Assembly (NCBI GenBank): GCA_017628235.1
Contig: JAGBZM010000032.1
Span: 1 to 43,594, forward strand
DNA: 43,594 bases
Source of the DNA: Lentisphaeria bacterium
Lineage (GTDB): Bacteria; Verrucomicrobiota; Lentisphaeria; Victivallales; Victivallaceae
Reading direction: 5' to 3'
The notes beneath the pieces are model-generated. The model was not told the origin of the DNA. It was given only the letters and a program-made list of their open reading frames with translations, and ran no database searches. Below, one piece after another: positions 26,371 through 35,321 of this stretch (within the stretch, counting starts at the first letter, position 1; each line of letters begins with the position of its first letter). A program made the position numbers and the translations under genes.

Positions 26371-26387
26371 CGCGGCATTGCGCCGCG
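26371..26387. other. GC hairpin in the gap before the aminotransferase gene
   Basis: CGCGGC (26371-26376) and GCCGCG (26382-26387) pair around a 5-base loop, within an otherwise AT-rich 157-base gap in the middle of the long minus-strand run. No T run follows closely on the minus strand, so this is a possible processing or attenuation site rather than a clear terminator. No gene is seen in the gap. Confidence 0.4.
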
Positions 26388-26467
26388 CCAAGTCGGCAGC
26401 GGCTTGCGGGCAATCTCCTGCTTCTGCGCGGTACGGTTTGTTACATATTATTCTGATAACAGGAGTG

Positions 26468-28279
26468 TCATCTTTTTTTGATTTTTTTACGGTATCCGTC
26501 AAAAATTTCTGCGATTTTACGGTACTCTTTTTCCGTAAGCGTCCGGTAATCCGCTGCGAAAAAGTAACGGTTGCGGCGCAAAAATTCCGCATTGTAGATC
26601 GTGGGTATCCCCAACTGTGCGCCGGTTTCCAAAGCATGCAGATAATCCGGGTCCAGATTGTAATTCATCTGGCTGTCCGTGTCGATCAGCACGTGCGGAT
26701 TGGTCGCCTTGAATACCGAATACCGCCGGAACATGGACTCCTCAGTGGTCAGACGGTAGGTGAACATATCGGCCAGACGCAGCATATCCGAAAATTCATC
26801 CAGATACGGATTGGCGGTGAATGTGGATATGCAGACATCCGGTTTGGCTTTTTTTGCTTCTGAATAAACGATCTGCAAATAGCGTTTCTGCAGTTCCAAT
26901 CCCCAGATGCTGCCATGATTTTTCAACCCTCTGCCCACCGGCAGAGCCATCAGGCCATCGATTTTCACCCCATCGGCATTCAAACATCCCGGATCGGGAG
27001 AAAAGTAACGGTAAATCATCTCCCGGAGCCGTTTTTCATAACGGGGATCGGTCACATCTCCGGCGACGGTCTCACCATCTCTGGTGATCGCTTCATCCTG
27101 CGGGATATCCTCATTGTGCCACGCCAGATTCCAGAGAAATACCCGGATACCACGCTGATGGCAGCGGTCGATCCATCCGCGCAGATCGGGCCACTTTTCC
27201 GGGTCCGGTTCAGCGGAAACTTTACTTTTCTGCCACTTGTCATCCAGAATGATGATCCCCGGCTTGATCCGGTTTTCCGCCAGTTTGTCCAGCCAGCGTT
27301 CTGCCCAGTACTCAGTGGCATAATCTCCGGGGCAGGCATCCGGCACCCGGTGATAATCGATCTCCGACTTGAATGCCAGTGCGGTCTGATCGTCCCACAT
27401 ACAGTAGACCGGTTCCTGCCACCATGAAGCATTTTTATGTTTCCGGGGTCTGGGAAGCAGTTTCTGCCGGTAGGCATACTTCAAGGCGGTACTCAGAGTT
27501 TCTTCAACGTTTCCGGGGAAAGTGAATACCAGAACCGGAGAAGTCCAGCTGCCGCTGATATGTTTTTTGCCGTAGTAAGTGATGGCAAAACCGCCGGCTC
27601 TGCTCAAATCGCCGTCATAATCCGAAGGCGGGATCAACACATCCGGGTTCCAGAGCATCTCATCCCAGAGATATTCCCCGGGGCGGGCAAAAACTGCAAC
27701 TCCGAGCTGTGTCCGGTCACGGCGGTCATGCAGTCCCATGACATGCGGTACTGAAGCCAATGCATGCAGTCCGGTCACCGGAGTGCTGTCATTGCCGCTG
27801 GAGATCACCACTTTGGCGCATGGATGGAAGTACTGCTGTTCCCGGAAATTCGGAGCAGCGGAATAAACTTCGTCAAAGTTTCCGGCGAACCCGTATTCTC
27901 TGCCCTGAAAACAGCTGCGGAAGTAGCGGACATCTTCCAGATCGCCTTCGCCGGACAGTTGATGATACCAGCTGAAATCCCTGTCCGTCACCCGCAGGCA
28001 GAACACTTTTTTCTGCCAGACAGCGGAAGTTTCCTCCCGGGTCAGCAGAAGAGTACCGTTATCTTCAGTCGTGACCTGCCATTGCCCGGTGTTTGAAACA
28101 TCCTCTTTTTTTCCGGAGACAGTACAATCTCCACCGGCGATGAAACCGAAAAGACGCCCGGTACTTTTACAGAAAAAGAAACTCGGCTGCGGCGGCAGGG
28201 CAAGAGTCAGTCTGCCGTAACGGTTTTCAACGGTGATATTTCCGTTCTCATACAAAATAAATGGTGTGACTCTTTTCAT
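26468..28279 (-). CDS. Alpha-galactosidase-like glycoside hydrolase (GH36/GH31-type barrel)
   Basis: A 603-residue protein with a beta-sandwich N-terminal domain (about 1-265) and a TIM barrel (about 290-590). Barrel motifs resemble clan GH-D or GH31 alpha-glycosidases: YCMWDDQ (292-298), GIIILDDKWQ with Asp346/Asp347, GIRVFLWNLAWHNED (377-391), DGVKIDG, where Asp441 is the likely nucleophile, and a later VLIDTDSQM. I infer a retaining alpha-glycosidase, most likely an alpha-galactosidase or alpha-N-acetylgalactosaminidase type. There is no signal peptide, so it is cytoplasmic. The start is ATG at 28279 with only a weak ribosome site. It follows the FAD oxidoreductase gene by 40 AT-rich bases. 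Confidence 0.72.
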   Translation of the reverse strand: MKRVTPFILYENGNITVENRYGRLTLALPPQPSFFFCKSTGRLFGFIAGGDCTVSGKKEDVSNTGQWQVTTEDNGTLLLTREETSAVWQKKVFCLRVTDRDFSWYHQLSGEGDLEDVRYFRSCFQGREYGFAGNFDEVYSAAPNFREQQYFHPCAKVVISSGNDSTPVTGLHALASVPHVMGLHDRRDRTQLGVAVFARPGEYLWDEMLWNPDVLIPPSDYDGDLSRAGGFAITYYGKKHISGSWTSPVLVFTFPGNVEETLSTALKYAYRQKLLPRPRKHKNASWWQEPVYCMWDDQTALAFKSEIDYHRVPDACPGDYATEYWAERWLDKLAENRIKPGIIILDDKWQKSKVSAEPDPEKWPDLRGWIDRCHQRGIRVFLWNLAWHNEDIPQDEAITRDGETVAGDVTDPRYEKRLREMIYRYFSPDPGCLNADGVKIDGLMALPVGRGLKNHGSIWGLELQKRYLQIVYSEAKKAKPDVCISTFTANPYLDEFSDMLRLADMFTYRLTTEESMFRRYSVFKATNPHVLIDTDSQMNYNLDPDYLHALETGAQLGIPTIYNAEFLRRNRYFFAADYRTLTEKEYRKIAEIFDGYRKKIKKR

Positions 28280-28319
28280 ATCTGTTTTTATGCCTGTTGT
28301 TTATATATTTTATAAAATT

Positions 28320-30020
28320 TCACCAATCGATCTTTTGTTTCAACCAGACGGCTGAAAGATTTTTCATTTTACCGGTTGCATCATATACTTCGCCGCAATA
28401 ACAGTTAAAACAGGGGATACTGTCCGCTGAATCAACAAATTGCCGGATGATCTGGCGCCCCGGTTCCAGCAGATGCGGATGCTTCGATGACAGCCGTAGA
28501 ATGGATCTCCATGCTGCAACCGTAAAAAAGAAATCTTTTTTCTCCATGAAAATATCCTGCAGAAGAGAAAAGCTTTCCGTGTCATCAAGAAAACCCAGAA
28601 GGTAAACTGCAATTGCTCCGTGACATTCACGCAACGGTTCATTTCTGCCGGTTTCCGATTTGGTCATATCCCGTCGCCGGGCCAATTCCCGCAACACCGC
28701 AAGTGCGCTTTTATCCTGCAGTATAGCCAGCGCAAAAGCCGCATGGGTCCCGGCAAAGTCCGGTTCATCCAGCAAGCTGTAAAGATACTCTTTCTGTCCC
28801 AGCAGATAAGCCGACCAGATCGCAGTACCAGGATTTTTCCGCCGGAGAGCATTTTTTATTTCTTCCGGATCTTTCAGCCGCAAATTTTCGTTATCCTGCA
28901 GCATTTTTCCGGCCGGAGGCAGAGGAAAACGGGCCGTGATCTCATCTGCGTGAACAGCCGCGACCGGTTTGCAGTTTTTCACCGCTGAAGCCGCCATAAT
29001 TCCGGCAACGGCTCCAAGATGTTTCATACACCCTTTCATCCTCACCGCCTGGGAAGCAGCATGATCCGCTGAAAGCATACGTCCGGCAGCGATAATACCG
29101 TCCACTCCCTCCGGTATGAGCGCACCGGCAGGAATGGCGATATTCATTCCGGTACTCCACTGCATTGCCGCGACGGAAAATAAAAACACATCATCCGCCT
29201 CAAATGCCAGATCGACGGTATGGGTATCAAAATTGGCATATTCCCATGCCACCGGTTCCGGATGTTGAATTCCCCGGATCACCTCACTGAACCGGATCGT
29301 CTGCCGGCCGCGCAGATGACGTCCTTCCCGGATACCGGGCACCGGAGCATAGCAGAAGCGTTTTTCAGTTTCCTCAAAACGTTCCGGCAGTTGAGCAGCG
29401 GCACTGCGGAGACATTCAGCACTGAAGTTTTCCGGATCAGCCGGATCGGTGTAACCGGCATCACCGCCGTAATTCCAGATCCTGCCATAGGCGCAATAAG
29501 TGAAAATACGGGCATAAGGCTGACAGGCATGCTCCATTTCATTTGCCGGCAGAAATTCTGCTCCGGCAAGAAACAGCAGCGTACCATCGCCGGTCGCATC
29601 AATGACTGCTCCGGATCCTGCAGTATGATTGCCCGCCGGATCATGCCATGATACACCGGTCACCCGGCTGCCATCTTTGCATACCCCGGTAACAACTGCC
29701 TGATAAATTATCCGCACGCCTTTCTGTTTCAGCGCATTTTCAAAAGCACCTTTCAGCAGTTCCGGAGCAGCGCAGTCATCTTTTAACGGCAGCAGAAATC
29801 CTGATCCGGTCTGTTGTTTCAACACCTGCGCATCCAATTCTGCCGAAAGCCGGAGATCATTTCTATCATAGTAGGGAGCAACTGCACCGTTGGTTCCGAT
29901 CCCGCCGCAGGCAGTGGTTTTTTCCAACATAAGGACAGACATCCCATCGCCGGCTGCTGCCAATGCGGCAAAGACTCCGGCAGTTCCTCCGCCGGCGACA
30001 ATAACATCATACCGTTTCAC
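28320..30020 (-). CDS. FAD-dependent oxidoreductase
   Basis: A 566-residue flavoprotein. The N-terminal dinucleotide motif VAGGGTAGVFAALAAA (residues 8-23) is followed by the acidic end of strand 2 (MLEKTTACGGIGTNGAVAPYYD, the FAD_oxidored layout). GAVIDATGDGTLLFLAG (around 133-149) is a second family signature, and DGIIAAGRMLSAD near 310-322 closes the FAD site. The last 170 residues are an alpha-helical region with repeats reminiscent of HEAT-like pairs. It starts at a GTG (30020) with GGAGG 6 bases upstream. It overlaps the preceding gene by 14 bases, so the two are translationally coupled. The substrate is unknown; oxidation of a hydroxyl or amine of the imported glycan unit is possible. 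Confidence 0.85.
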   Translation of the reverse strand: MKRYDVIVAGGGTAGVFAALAAAGDGMSVLMLEKTTACGGIGTNGAVAPYYDRNDLRLSAELDAQVLKQQTGSGFLLPLKDDCAAPELLKGAFENALKQKGVRIIYQAVVTGVCKDGSRVTGVSWHDPAGNHTAGSGAVIDATGDGTLLFLAGAEFLPANEMEHACQPYARIFTYCAYGRIWNYGGDAGYTDPADPENFSAECLRSAAAQLPERFEETEKRFCYAPVPGIREGRHLRGRQTIRFSEVIRGIQHPEPVAWEYANFDTHTVDLAFEADDVFLFSVAAMQWSTGMNIAIPAGALIPEGVDGIIAAGRMLSADHAASQAVRMKGCMKHLGAVAGIMAASAVKNCKPVAAVHADEITARFPLPPAGKMLQDNENLRLKDPEEIKNALRRKNPGTAIWSAYLLGQKEYLYSLLDEPDFAGTHAAFALAILQDKSALAVLRELARRRDMTKSETGRNEPLRECHGAIAVYLLGFLDDTESFSLLQDIFMEKKDFFFTVAAWRSILRLSSKHPHLLEPGRQIIRQFVDSADSIPCFNCYCGEVYDATGKMKNLSAVWLKQKIDW

Positions 30021-30807
30021 TCATGGCCTCCATTATTCCTGCATCCAGTGCGGAAAGGGGGTCTCTGAAATTTTTGCAAAAGTTCTGCGGTATTCTGTCC
30101 GTTTCGGTTCTTCTGCCGGTGATTTCAAAAAACTCCTGTGCTGTAACGGCGATCTTCCAACCGGACAGATCTGCCGGACGCTGCTTCCAGAATGCCCCGA
30201 TTTCCGCCCGGGCGGTACTGTAGTCCATATCCGGCGGACAGGGGAAATGCAAGACTGCTTCCGACGCAAACCGTCCCGCTGTGAGGAATGGCGTGTGCCG
30301 GATCTCCAGGCCGGGATTCAACCACTTTTCCGGAATCTTTTCCGGATGATCACTGTGCAAAAGTGCATTGAATTCTTTACAAACGACATTTCCCGGGGGA
30401 GTCAGTGTGTCGATGACCATATCGGCAGCAACTTCCATCATGCCACCGGTATTCATCAGAGAGATGCGATGCATGTTCTCTTTTTCATCTGTCACATCCT
30501 TGACAGGAGTGGTGTCCATCAGAATTTTCAAACCGTGTTCGATAATGAAAGAAGAGAGTACCGGAACCAATGCCGCCGGGTGGAGGCGGCCGCCGGATAC
30601 TGCATTCAACGAGAGCAGACGGCGGTAGAAATTCGCGGCGATCTGCGTTCTCAATTGTTCCGGTTTGCACACTTGCGTACAAAAAGTACCGGCAAATTCA
30701 TGGCCCGGATTTACCCCCGGATCGACGATCAGGGTACCGGAACGGCCGACAGCCTGACCGATACCATAGAATGTCGCTCCGCAAATCAACGTGGAGTACT
30801 TTTTCAT
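30007..30807 (-). CDS. Small FAD oxidoreductase-like companion protein
   Basis: A 266-residue protein that begins like an FAD-dependent oxidoreductase of the same broad family: LICGATFYGIGQAV, then TLIVDPGVNPGHEFAGTF. It lacks the remaining parts of a full enzyme, such as the second nucleotide motif and the C-terminal cap. It has no signal peptide or membrane segment. The frame is open to an ATG at 30858, but GGAGAAG lies just before the ATG at 30807, which I use. It starts 22 bases after the SSS symporter gene and overlaps the full-length FAD gene by 14 bases. Together they may form a two-subunit enzyme, or this may be an accessory domain split from a longer ancestor. Its function is unknown. 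Confidence 0.65.
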   Translation of the reverse strand: MKKYSTLICGATFYGIGQAVGRSGTLIVDPGVNPGHEFAGTFCTQVCKPEQLRTQIAANFYRRLLSLNAVSGGRLHPAALVPVLSSFIIEHGLKILMDTTPVKDVTDEKENMHRISLMNTGGMMEVAADMVIDTLTPPGNVVCKEFNALLHSDHPEKIPEKWLNPGLEIRHTPFLTAGRFASEAVLHFPCPPDMDYSTARAEIGAFWKQRPADLSGWKIAVTAQEFFEITGRRTETDRIPQNFCKNFRDPLSALDAGIMEAMSETV

Positions 30808-30829
30808 AAATCTTCTCCGGATGAGTGTT

Positions 30830-33133
30830 TCATTGGCCTTTCTCACTCTCTGTTTCAACTTTGTCCAGAGCAGCCTTATCCGCCAGAGAATCCTGACCCT
30901 CGACCATGCCGTTGTCCAGAATATTGATACTCTTTCTCGCTTTCAGATCCCGGAACATCTGCCGCATGTCAGTGATGCCGCCGATCATGAACCAGACCAT
31001 CGAAATGCAGGCCACCGCCCCGCCGATCACGATCGAAGTGATGTACACCCGCCAGCCCCACCAGTCGGCCGGCCAGGGAGTGATCGCATTCCAGATGACA
31101 GTGCCGACAAAGAGCAGCAGAAAGGTGATGACAAAACTGTAGATGAATGTACCCCAGGCAATGATCCGGTCTCCGGTGGTGTAATCCGGCGTGATGCCGA
31201 TCAGCTTTTTGAAAATATTACGGAATGTAAGTTTTTCAAAGGTTTTCACTTCCCCGTCGACCGCATATTTGCCGCGATGGAGCATGCGTTCAAGATTGAA
31301 AGGTTTGCGGCAGGTGAAAAGTGAGACCAGACAGTACATGATGATGCTCAACATCATCGACATGAACATGATTTCATTGGAATTGATCGGGAACTTCACT
31401 GCACTCATCCGCCAGACGATCCAGGGTTCAAACGGGCCGGAACAGCTTTCCAGTATTTTGGCGATCGTTTCCACCAGTCCGGCACGTTCCAGAAACGGAT
31501 AGATGTGATCGGCCCAGTTCCTTTGAACCAGCAGACCGCCGCCGGAGATGAAAGCCCCGGTGATAATGGAAGCATACGCTCCGGCCGTCGTGCCGAAACG
31601 CGTGTAAAGTCCGCCGAGCATCACCACTCCGGCCCCGCCGACCCAGATCGCCGTAACAATGATCGTATAGAGCCGGATGTAATCCAGCTGGGTCATGAAA
31701 AGGGCGGCGAAGTAGAAAAATACACAGGTCAATACGGTCAGTATCCGGATCAGTAAAATCTGTTTTTCCGGAGTCAGCGGCGTTTTCCGCAGCGGTACAA
31801 TAATATCCTGCACGATCGTCATCGCAGAACTGAAAATATAACTGTCATCCGTCGAAACCATCAGCATCAACATCAGCAGAATAAACAATCCCAGCATGAA
31901 TCCGGGCAGAATATTGCGGATGGTAACCGGCAGCCGCAGCTGGTTGTACAGCGTACGGAACTCCTGAAATTTGGCATTGCCGCCGGGAAGCTGCTGCAAA
32001 GTTTCATGGGCTTTTTGCATATAAGGCGTATCCAGATTCTGCTTTTCAGACAACGGTTCATCCTGACCGATGATGTGACGCTGTTCGGCTATCGCGGTGA
32101 CATTGCTGATCAATTCATTGCGTACCGCCGGGTCATGGACGATCTCGTTACTTATCTGTGTACACATATCGATCCGGATATCTCTGGCTTGGGCCGAATA
32201 GTTGACATGATTCATCACCGTCAGCAGCATGGCGGTCAGCAGCAGATAAAACAGCGGACTGAAGCCGTTGCGCCACGCTCCGAGAACACCGGCCATTTTC
32301 TGCTCATGCGCGCTGCGCGCCGCACTGGATGCGCCGCCGCCGAACCAGACGGCCCGGTTCAGTACCGTATCAAGCCAGGTGACCACCACTGCAAAAAGGT
32401 TGAAATCCCGGAGCGATTTGATATCGTAAGGATTGAGAAAACTCTCCCCCGGCACCCGGTCGGCCATCACCGGGATCAATTCATCCCACCAGGAGAATTT
32501 CAATACGATGAACATGGTGAATATGAAAATGATCGGATAGGTCATCAGTCCCTGAAAAGTATCGGTGATCACCAGCGACAACGTGCCGCCCATCAGCAGA
32601 ATGAACATCGCCAGCAGCAGCACGATACCGATCACCAGAGCCAGAGTTTGGATCCGCCAGCTGCCGATGGTTATATAGTGCGGAATCCCCAGCAGGTAGA
32701 TGAAAAAACGTGCCGAGATCGCCGGAATGATCGCATTGCTCAAAAGTTCCACCCCGGTTCGCAGAAAGGCGCAGAAAAGCCGGAACGATCTGTTGTAACG
32801 CATTTCCAGAAACTGCCCCATGCTCAAGGCTTTGGTCTCCCGCAAACGGTAGGTGCAGTATCCGGTCAGCGAAAGCATCAGCGATATCGGCAGGATCACT
32901 CCGCCCCAGAAGTTTGTGGAAAAACCGGTACGGTAATTTGCTTCAACATAGGCGACGATGGCAACAATACTCAAGCTGTTCGCCATATCCCCGACCGAAA
33001 TCAGATACCTGCCGCAAAGCCGTCCGCCGGCCAGAAAATCTGATACCCCACGCGCATAACGCCGGACATGATAAGCCATGTACAGCACAAAAGCAAAGGG
33101 GATGATCACAATCAGCCAATTATACCAATTCAT
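30830..33133 (-). CDS. Sodium/solute symporter (SSS family)
   Basis: A 767-residue inner-membrane protein with about thirteen to fifteen hydrophobic segments and the SSS layout. The first helix is followed by the signature ARGVSDFLAGGRLCGRYLISVGDMANSLS, and unwound-helix motifs (TLSLVITDTFQGLM, NRAVWFGGG) match sodium-coupled sugar or inositol carriers. A long hydrophilic stretch of about 100 residues (near 325-405) lies between two helices, which is larger than usual. The C-terminal tail is also long and charged. It probably imports the sugar or cyclitol processed by the downstream enzymes, coupled to sodium. AAAGG precedes the ATG at 33133. A 116-base gap follows the secreted hydrolase gene. 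Confidence 0.88.
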   Translation of the reverse strand: MNWYNWLIVIIPFAFVLYMAYHVRRYARGVSDFLAGGRLCGRYLISVGDMANSLSIVAIVAYVEANYRTGFSTNFWGGVILPISLMLSLTGYCTYRLRETKALSMGQFLEMRYNRSFRLFCAFLRTGVELLSNAIIPAISARFFIYLLGIPHYITIGSWRIQTLALVIGIVLLLAMFILLMGGTLSLVITDTFQGLMTYPIIFIFTMFIVLKFSWWDELIPVMADRVPGESFLNPYDIKSLRDFNLFAVVVTWLDTVLNRAVWFGGGASSAARSAHEQKMAGVLGAWRNGFSPLFYLLLTAMLLTVMNHVNYSAQARDIRIDMCTQISNEIVHDPAVRNELISNVTAIAEQRHIIGQDEPLSEKQNLDTPYMQKAHETLQQLPGGNAKFQEFRTLYNQLRLPVTIRNILPGFMLGLFILLMLMLMVSTDDSYIFSSAMTIVQDIIVPLRKTPLTPEKQILLIRILTVLTCVFFYFAALFMTQLDYIRLYTIIVTAIWVGGAGVVMLGGLYTRFGTTAGAYASIITGAFISGGGLLVQRNWADHIYPFLERAGLVETIAKILESCSGPFEPWIVWRMSAVKFPINSNEIMFMSMMLSIIMYCLVSLFTCRKPFNLERMLHRGKYAVDGEVKTFEKLTFRNIFKKLIGITPDYTTGDRIIAWGTFIYSFVITFLLLFVGTVIWNAITPWPADWWGWRVYITSIVIGGAVACISMVWFMIGGITDMRQMFRDLKARKSINILDNGMVEGQDSLADKAALDKVETESEKGQ

Positions 33134-33249
33134 GTAAAAATCCTTTCACTGCGGCAGTTGCCGGACACAATAAGCCCCCGGTACCGCATTTTTTGTTCCG
33201 GGAACAGCGGAAAGTGATATGCTCCGCCGCCCGGAGAAACAAGGAAAGA

Positions 33250-35235
33250 TCAAAAATTCAATTCGCTTGCCAGACAGTCATTTACGCTGTTCTGTTTTTC
33301 CAATACCGCGGCGAATCCTTTTTCCAGAGTGAGCGTGACGATGACTTTGCCGTCGACATTCTCGCATTGGGCCTGTTCCGCAGTTGCTTCCGATTCCACA
33401 CCATTGGGATCGTAGATGTAGATTTTCGGTTCAGTGGCATTGCCGAAGCTGTATTTGCCGGAACGTTTGGTAACGATCCTTTCTTCGCCTTCAACACATC
33501 CGGCGTAGATATTTTTGACCGTCAACGGGAACATGCGGGCGTAGATCGTCGGAGCTGTCGGCAGTTTGCTGACCAGCCAGTAAACATAGGTCAAACAGCC
33601 GTATTCCAGATTGTCCATCACGTTTTCATAGAGGTCTTTCGGAGTTTTCCATGCATCTTTACGGTGCTGATAGCCCGGATAATACCCCAGATTGACCGGA
33701 TGGGAAACATGCTGGGTGATCGGCAGCTGATTGTAGGATGATTCTGTAAAGCTGCTGCTGGTCGGCAGGATCGACATCTGTTTGCGGGTGGCAGGCGTAC
33801 CGTTGAAGAACATTTTTCCGCCCCGGCTGACGATAAGTTTGTTAAATTCCACTGCCGCATCGGAGGTGAGTATCGCCAGATCAGCTTTTTTCTTTGCGAT
33901 TTTCCAGGTTTTCTGATCGATATCCACCGTCCGGTTGTCCCAGCGGTCATAGGTCCAGCGGCCGTAAGGAGTCCAGAAGCTGTAGCAGAAAGTATCAAAA
34001 TAGATGGTTTTGATCCCGGCATCCATCGCCATATTGACCAGATCGGTCAAATATTTGTAATAGCTGTTGCCGACCATCGGGTAGTGGAGATTGATATAAC
34101 CGACCGGGGTTTTGTCTTTGCTCCGGGAGATCCGCTGTTTGGGTTTGCCGTCAGCTTCGATGATCACACTGTCGGCATAGGGAACGGGGTCGGTCAAGCC
34201 CTGCGGCGGACCGGCGAAAACGGTCTGGATCCGGGCCGTGACCGAGAGATCCTGCGACCAGTTGGCAGCTTTTTTCGCGGCATTCTGCAACTTTTTAAGC
34301 TGCTGTTCACGTGAGCCGTACTCTTTCATAAAGTTTCTTGATCCCGGAGTGATCCAGAATGAGGGTTGTCCGAACCATGAATTATTGGTTCCGCCGATAT
34401 ATTTGCCGCCGAGATACTGAGTGACAGCGGTTTTCAAGGTTTCCGGTGTGTAACTGGACAACTGCGGATGCGGGCAGGTGCAGAAAATGAGGTTGCCGTC
34501 GATTTTGGTATTGACCTGCCAATCCCGGCGCAGCTGATTGATAAAATCCCAGTAATCGCCATTGCCGATGGGATAAAAGCTGAATTCAAACGTATAACTG
34601 TCATTGGGCGGCAGACCGAAAGAACGGTTTTGCACCGCCCCTCTGCCGGTAGACTTTTTCAAGGCCGCCTGCAAACGGTAGAAGTCATCTTCCAGTACCA
34701 TTGCCAGCGTGGCATCAGGATATTCAAACAGGATCGACGAATTCTGTGCCGGAGAATCCGGAAGCGGTGCAGAACCCGGCCGGTAGCAGCCGGCGATCCG
34801 GACATTGTCTTTGGCCGGAATTTTGGCCGGGGTCAACACGTTGTCAAACGCGATGGCCAGATCACCGGAAGAGATGTTTTTGTAGGTGTCTTTGACCACC
34901 AGTTTGTGTCCGGCGGTCTGGATCACCCGGTGCAGAGTGTAATATTTGCACTGGAAATCAACGATAGCTTTTTCGCCTTCCCGGGAGACTTTTACATTAT
35001 TTCCCGGAATCAGATACCAGGCTTCTCTGGGCATATCCGGATAGGATATCCGGGTTTTCAGGGCATAACTGTTTCCCGGCAGGGTGATGGTCAATTCTCC
35101 ATTGTCCCTGACCTGCCATGACCACCGGGGAACCGGCTGCCGGTTCACGGTATCCAGTGGTTCCTGCGGCGCGGCGATGGCCGAAACCGCACTTAAAATC
35201 ACCGCCGCTCCGGCGGACTTCCATAATTTGAACAT
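33250..35235 (-). CDS. Secreted TIM-barrel hydrolase-like protein (paralogue of the 13.7-16.3 kb gene)
   Basis: A 661-residue exported protein with a signal peptide (MFKLWKSAGAAVILSAVSAIAA, cut after residue 22). Residues about 40-230 form a beta-sandwich. The barrel spans about 240-600 and contains TIYFDTFCYSF (Asp414), RGGKMFFNGTP and a late RMFPLTVKNIYAG. It lacks the extra N-terminal beta domain of about 200 residues found in the paralogue at 13742-16342, which accounts for the length difference. I cannot name the GH family, and the substrate is unknown. AAGGAG precedes the ATG at 35235. The gene begins 86 bases after pseudopilin 3 and is the second gene of the long minus-strand run. Confidence 0.76.
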   Translation of the reverse strand: MFKLWKSAGAAVILSAVSAIAAPQEPLDTVNRQPVPRWSWQVRDNGELTITLPGNSYALKTRISYPDMPREAWYLIPGNNVKVSREGEKAIVDFQCKYYTLHRVIQTAGHKLVVKDTYKNISSGDLAIAFDNVLTPAKIPAKDNVRIAGCYRPGSAPLPDSPAQNSSILFEYPDATLAMVLEDDFYRLQAALKKSTGRGAVQNRSFGLPPNDSYTFEFSFYPIGNGDYWDFINQLRRDWQVNTKIDGNLIFCTCPHPQLSSYTPETLKTAVTQYLGGKYIGGTNNSWFGQPSFWITPGSRNFMKEYGSREQQLKKLQNAAKKAANWSQDLSVTARIQTVFAGPPQGLTDPVPYADSVIIEADGKPKQRISRSKDKTPVGYINLHYPMVGNSYYKYLTDLVNMAMDAGIKTIYFDTFCYSFWTPYGRWTYDRWDNRTVDIDQKTWKIAKKKADLAILTSDAAVEFNKLIVSRGGKMFFNGTPATRKQMSILPTSSSFTESSYNQLPITQHVSHPVNLGYYPGYQHRKDAWKTPKDLYENVMDNLEYGCLTYVYWLVSKLPTAPTIYARMFPLTVKNIYAGCVEGEERIVTKRSGKYSFGNATEPKIYIYDPNGVESEATAEQAQCENVDGKVIVTLTLEKGFAAVLEKQNSVNDCLASELNF

Positions 35236-35321
35236 AAATAATATCTCCTTGATTTTTATTATTTTTACATTAACCCGGTCATTTATAGCATTAACTGTAT
35301 ATAAAAGATCGGAACTGTTTT

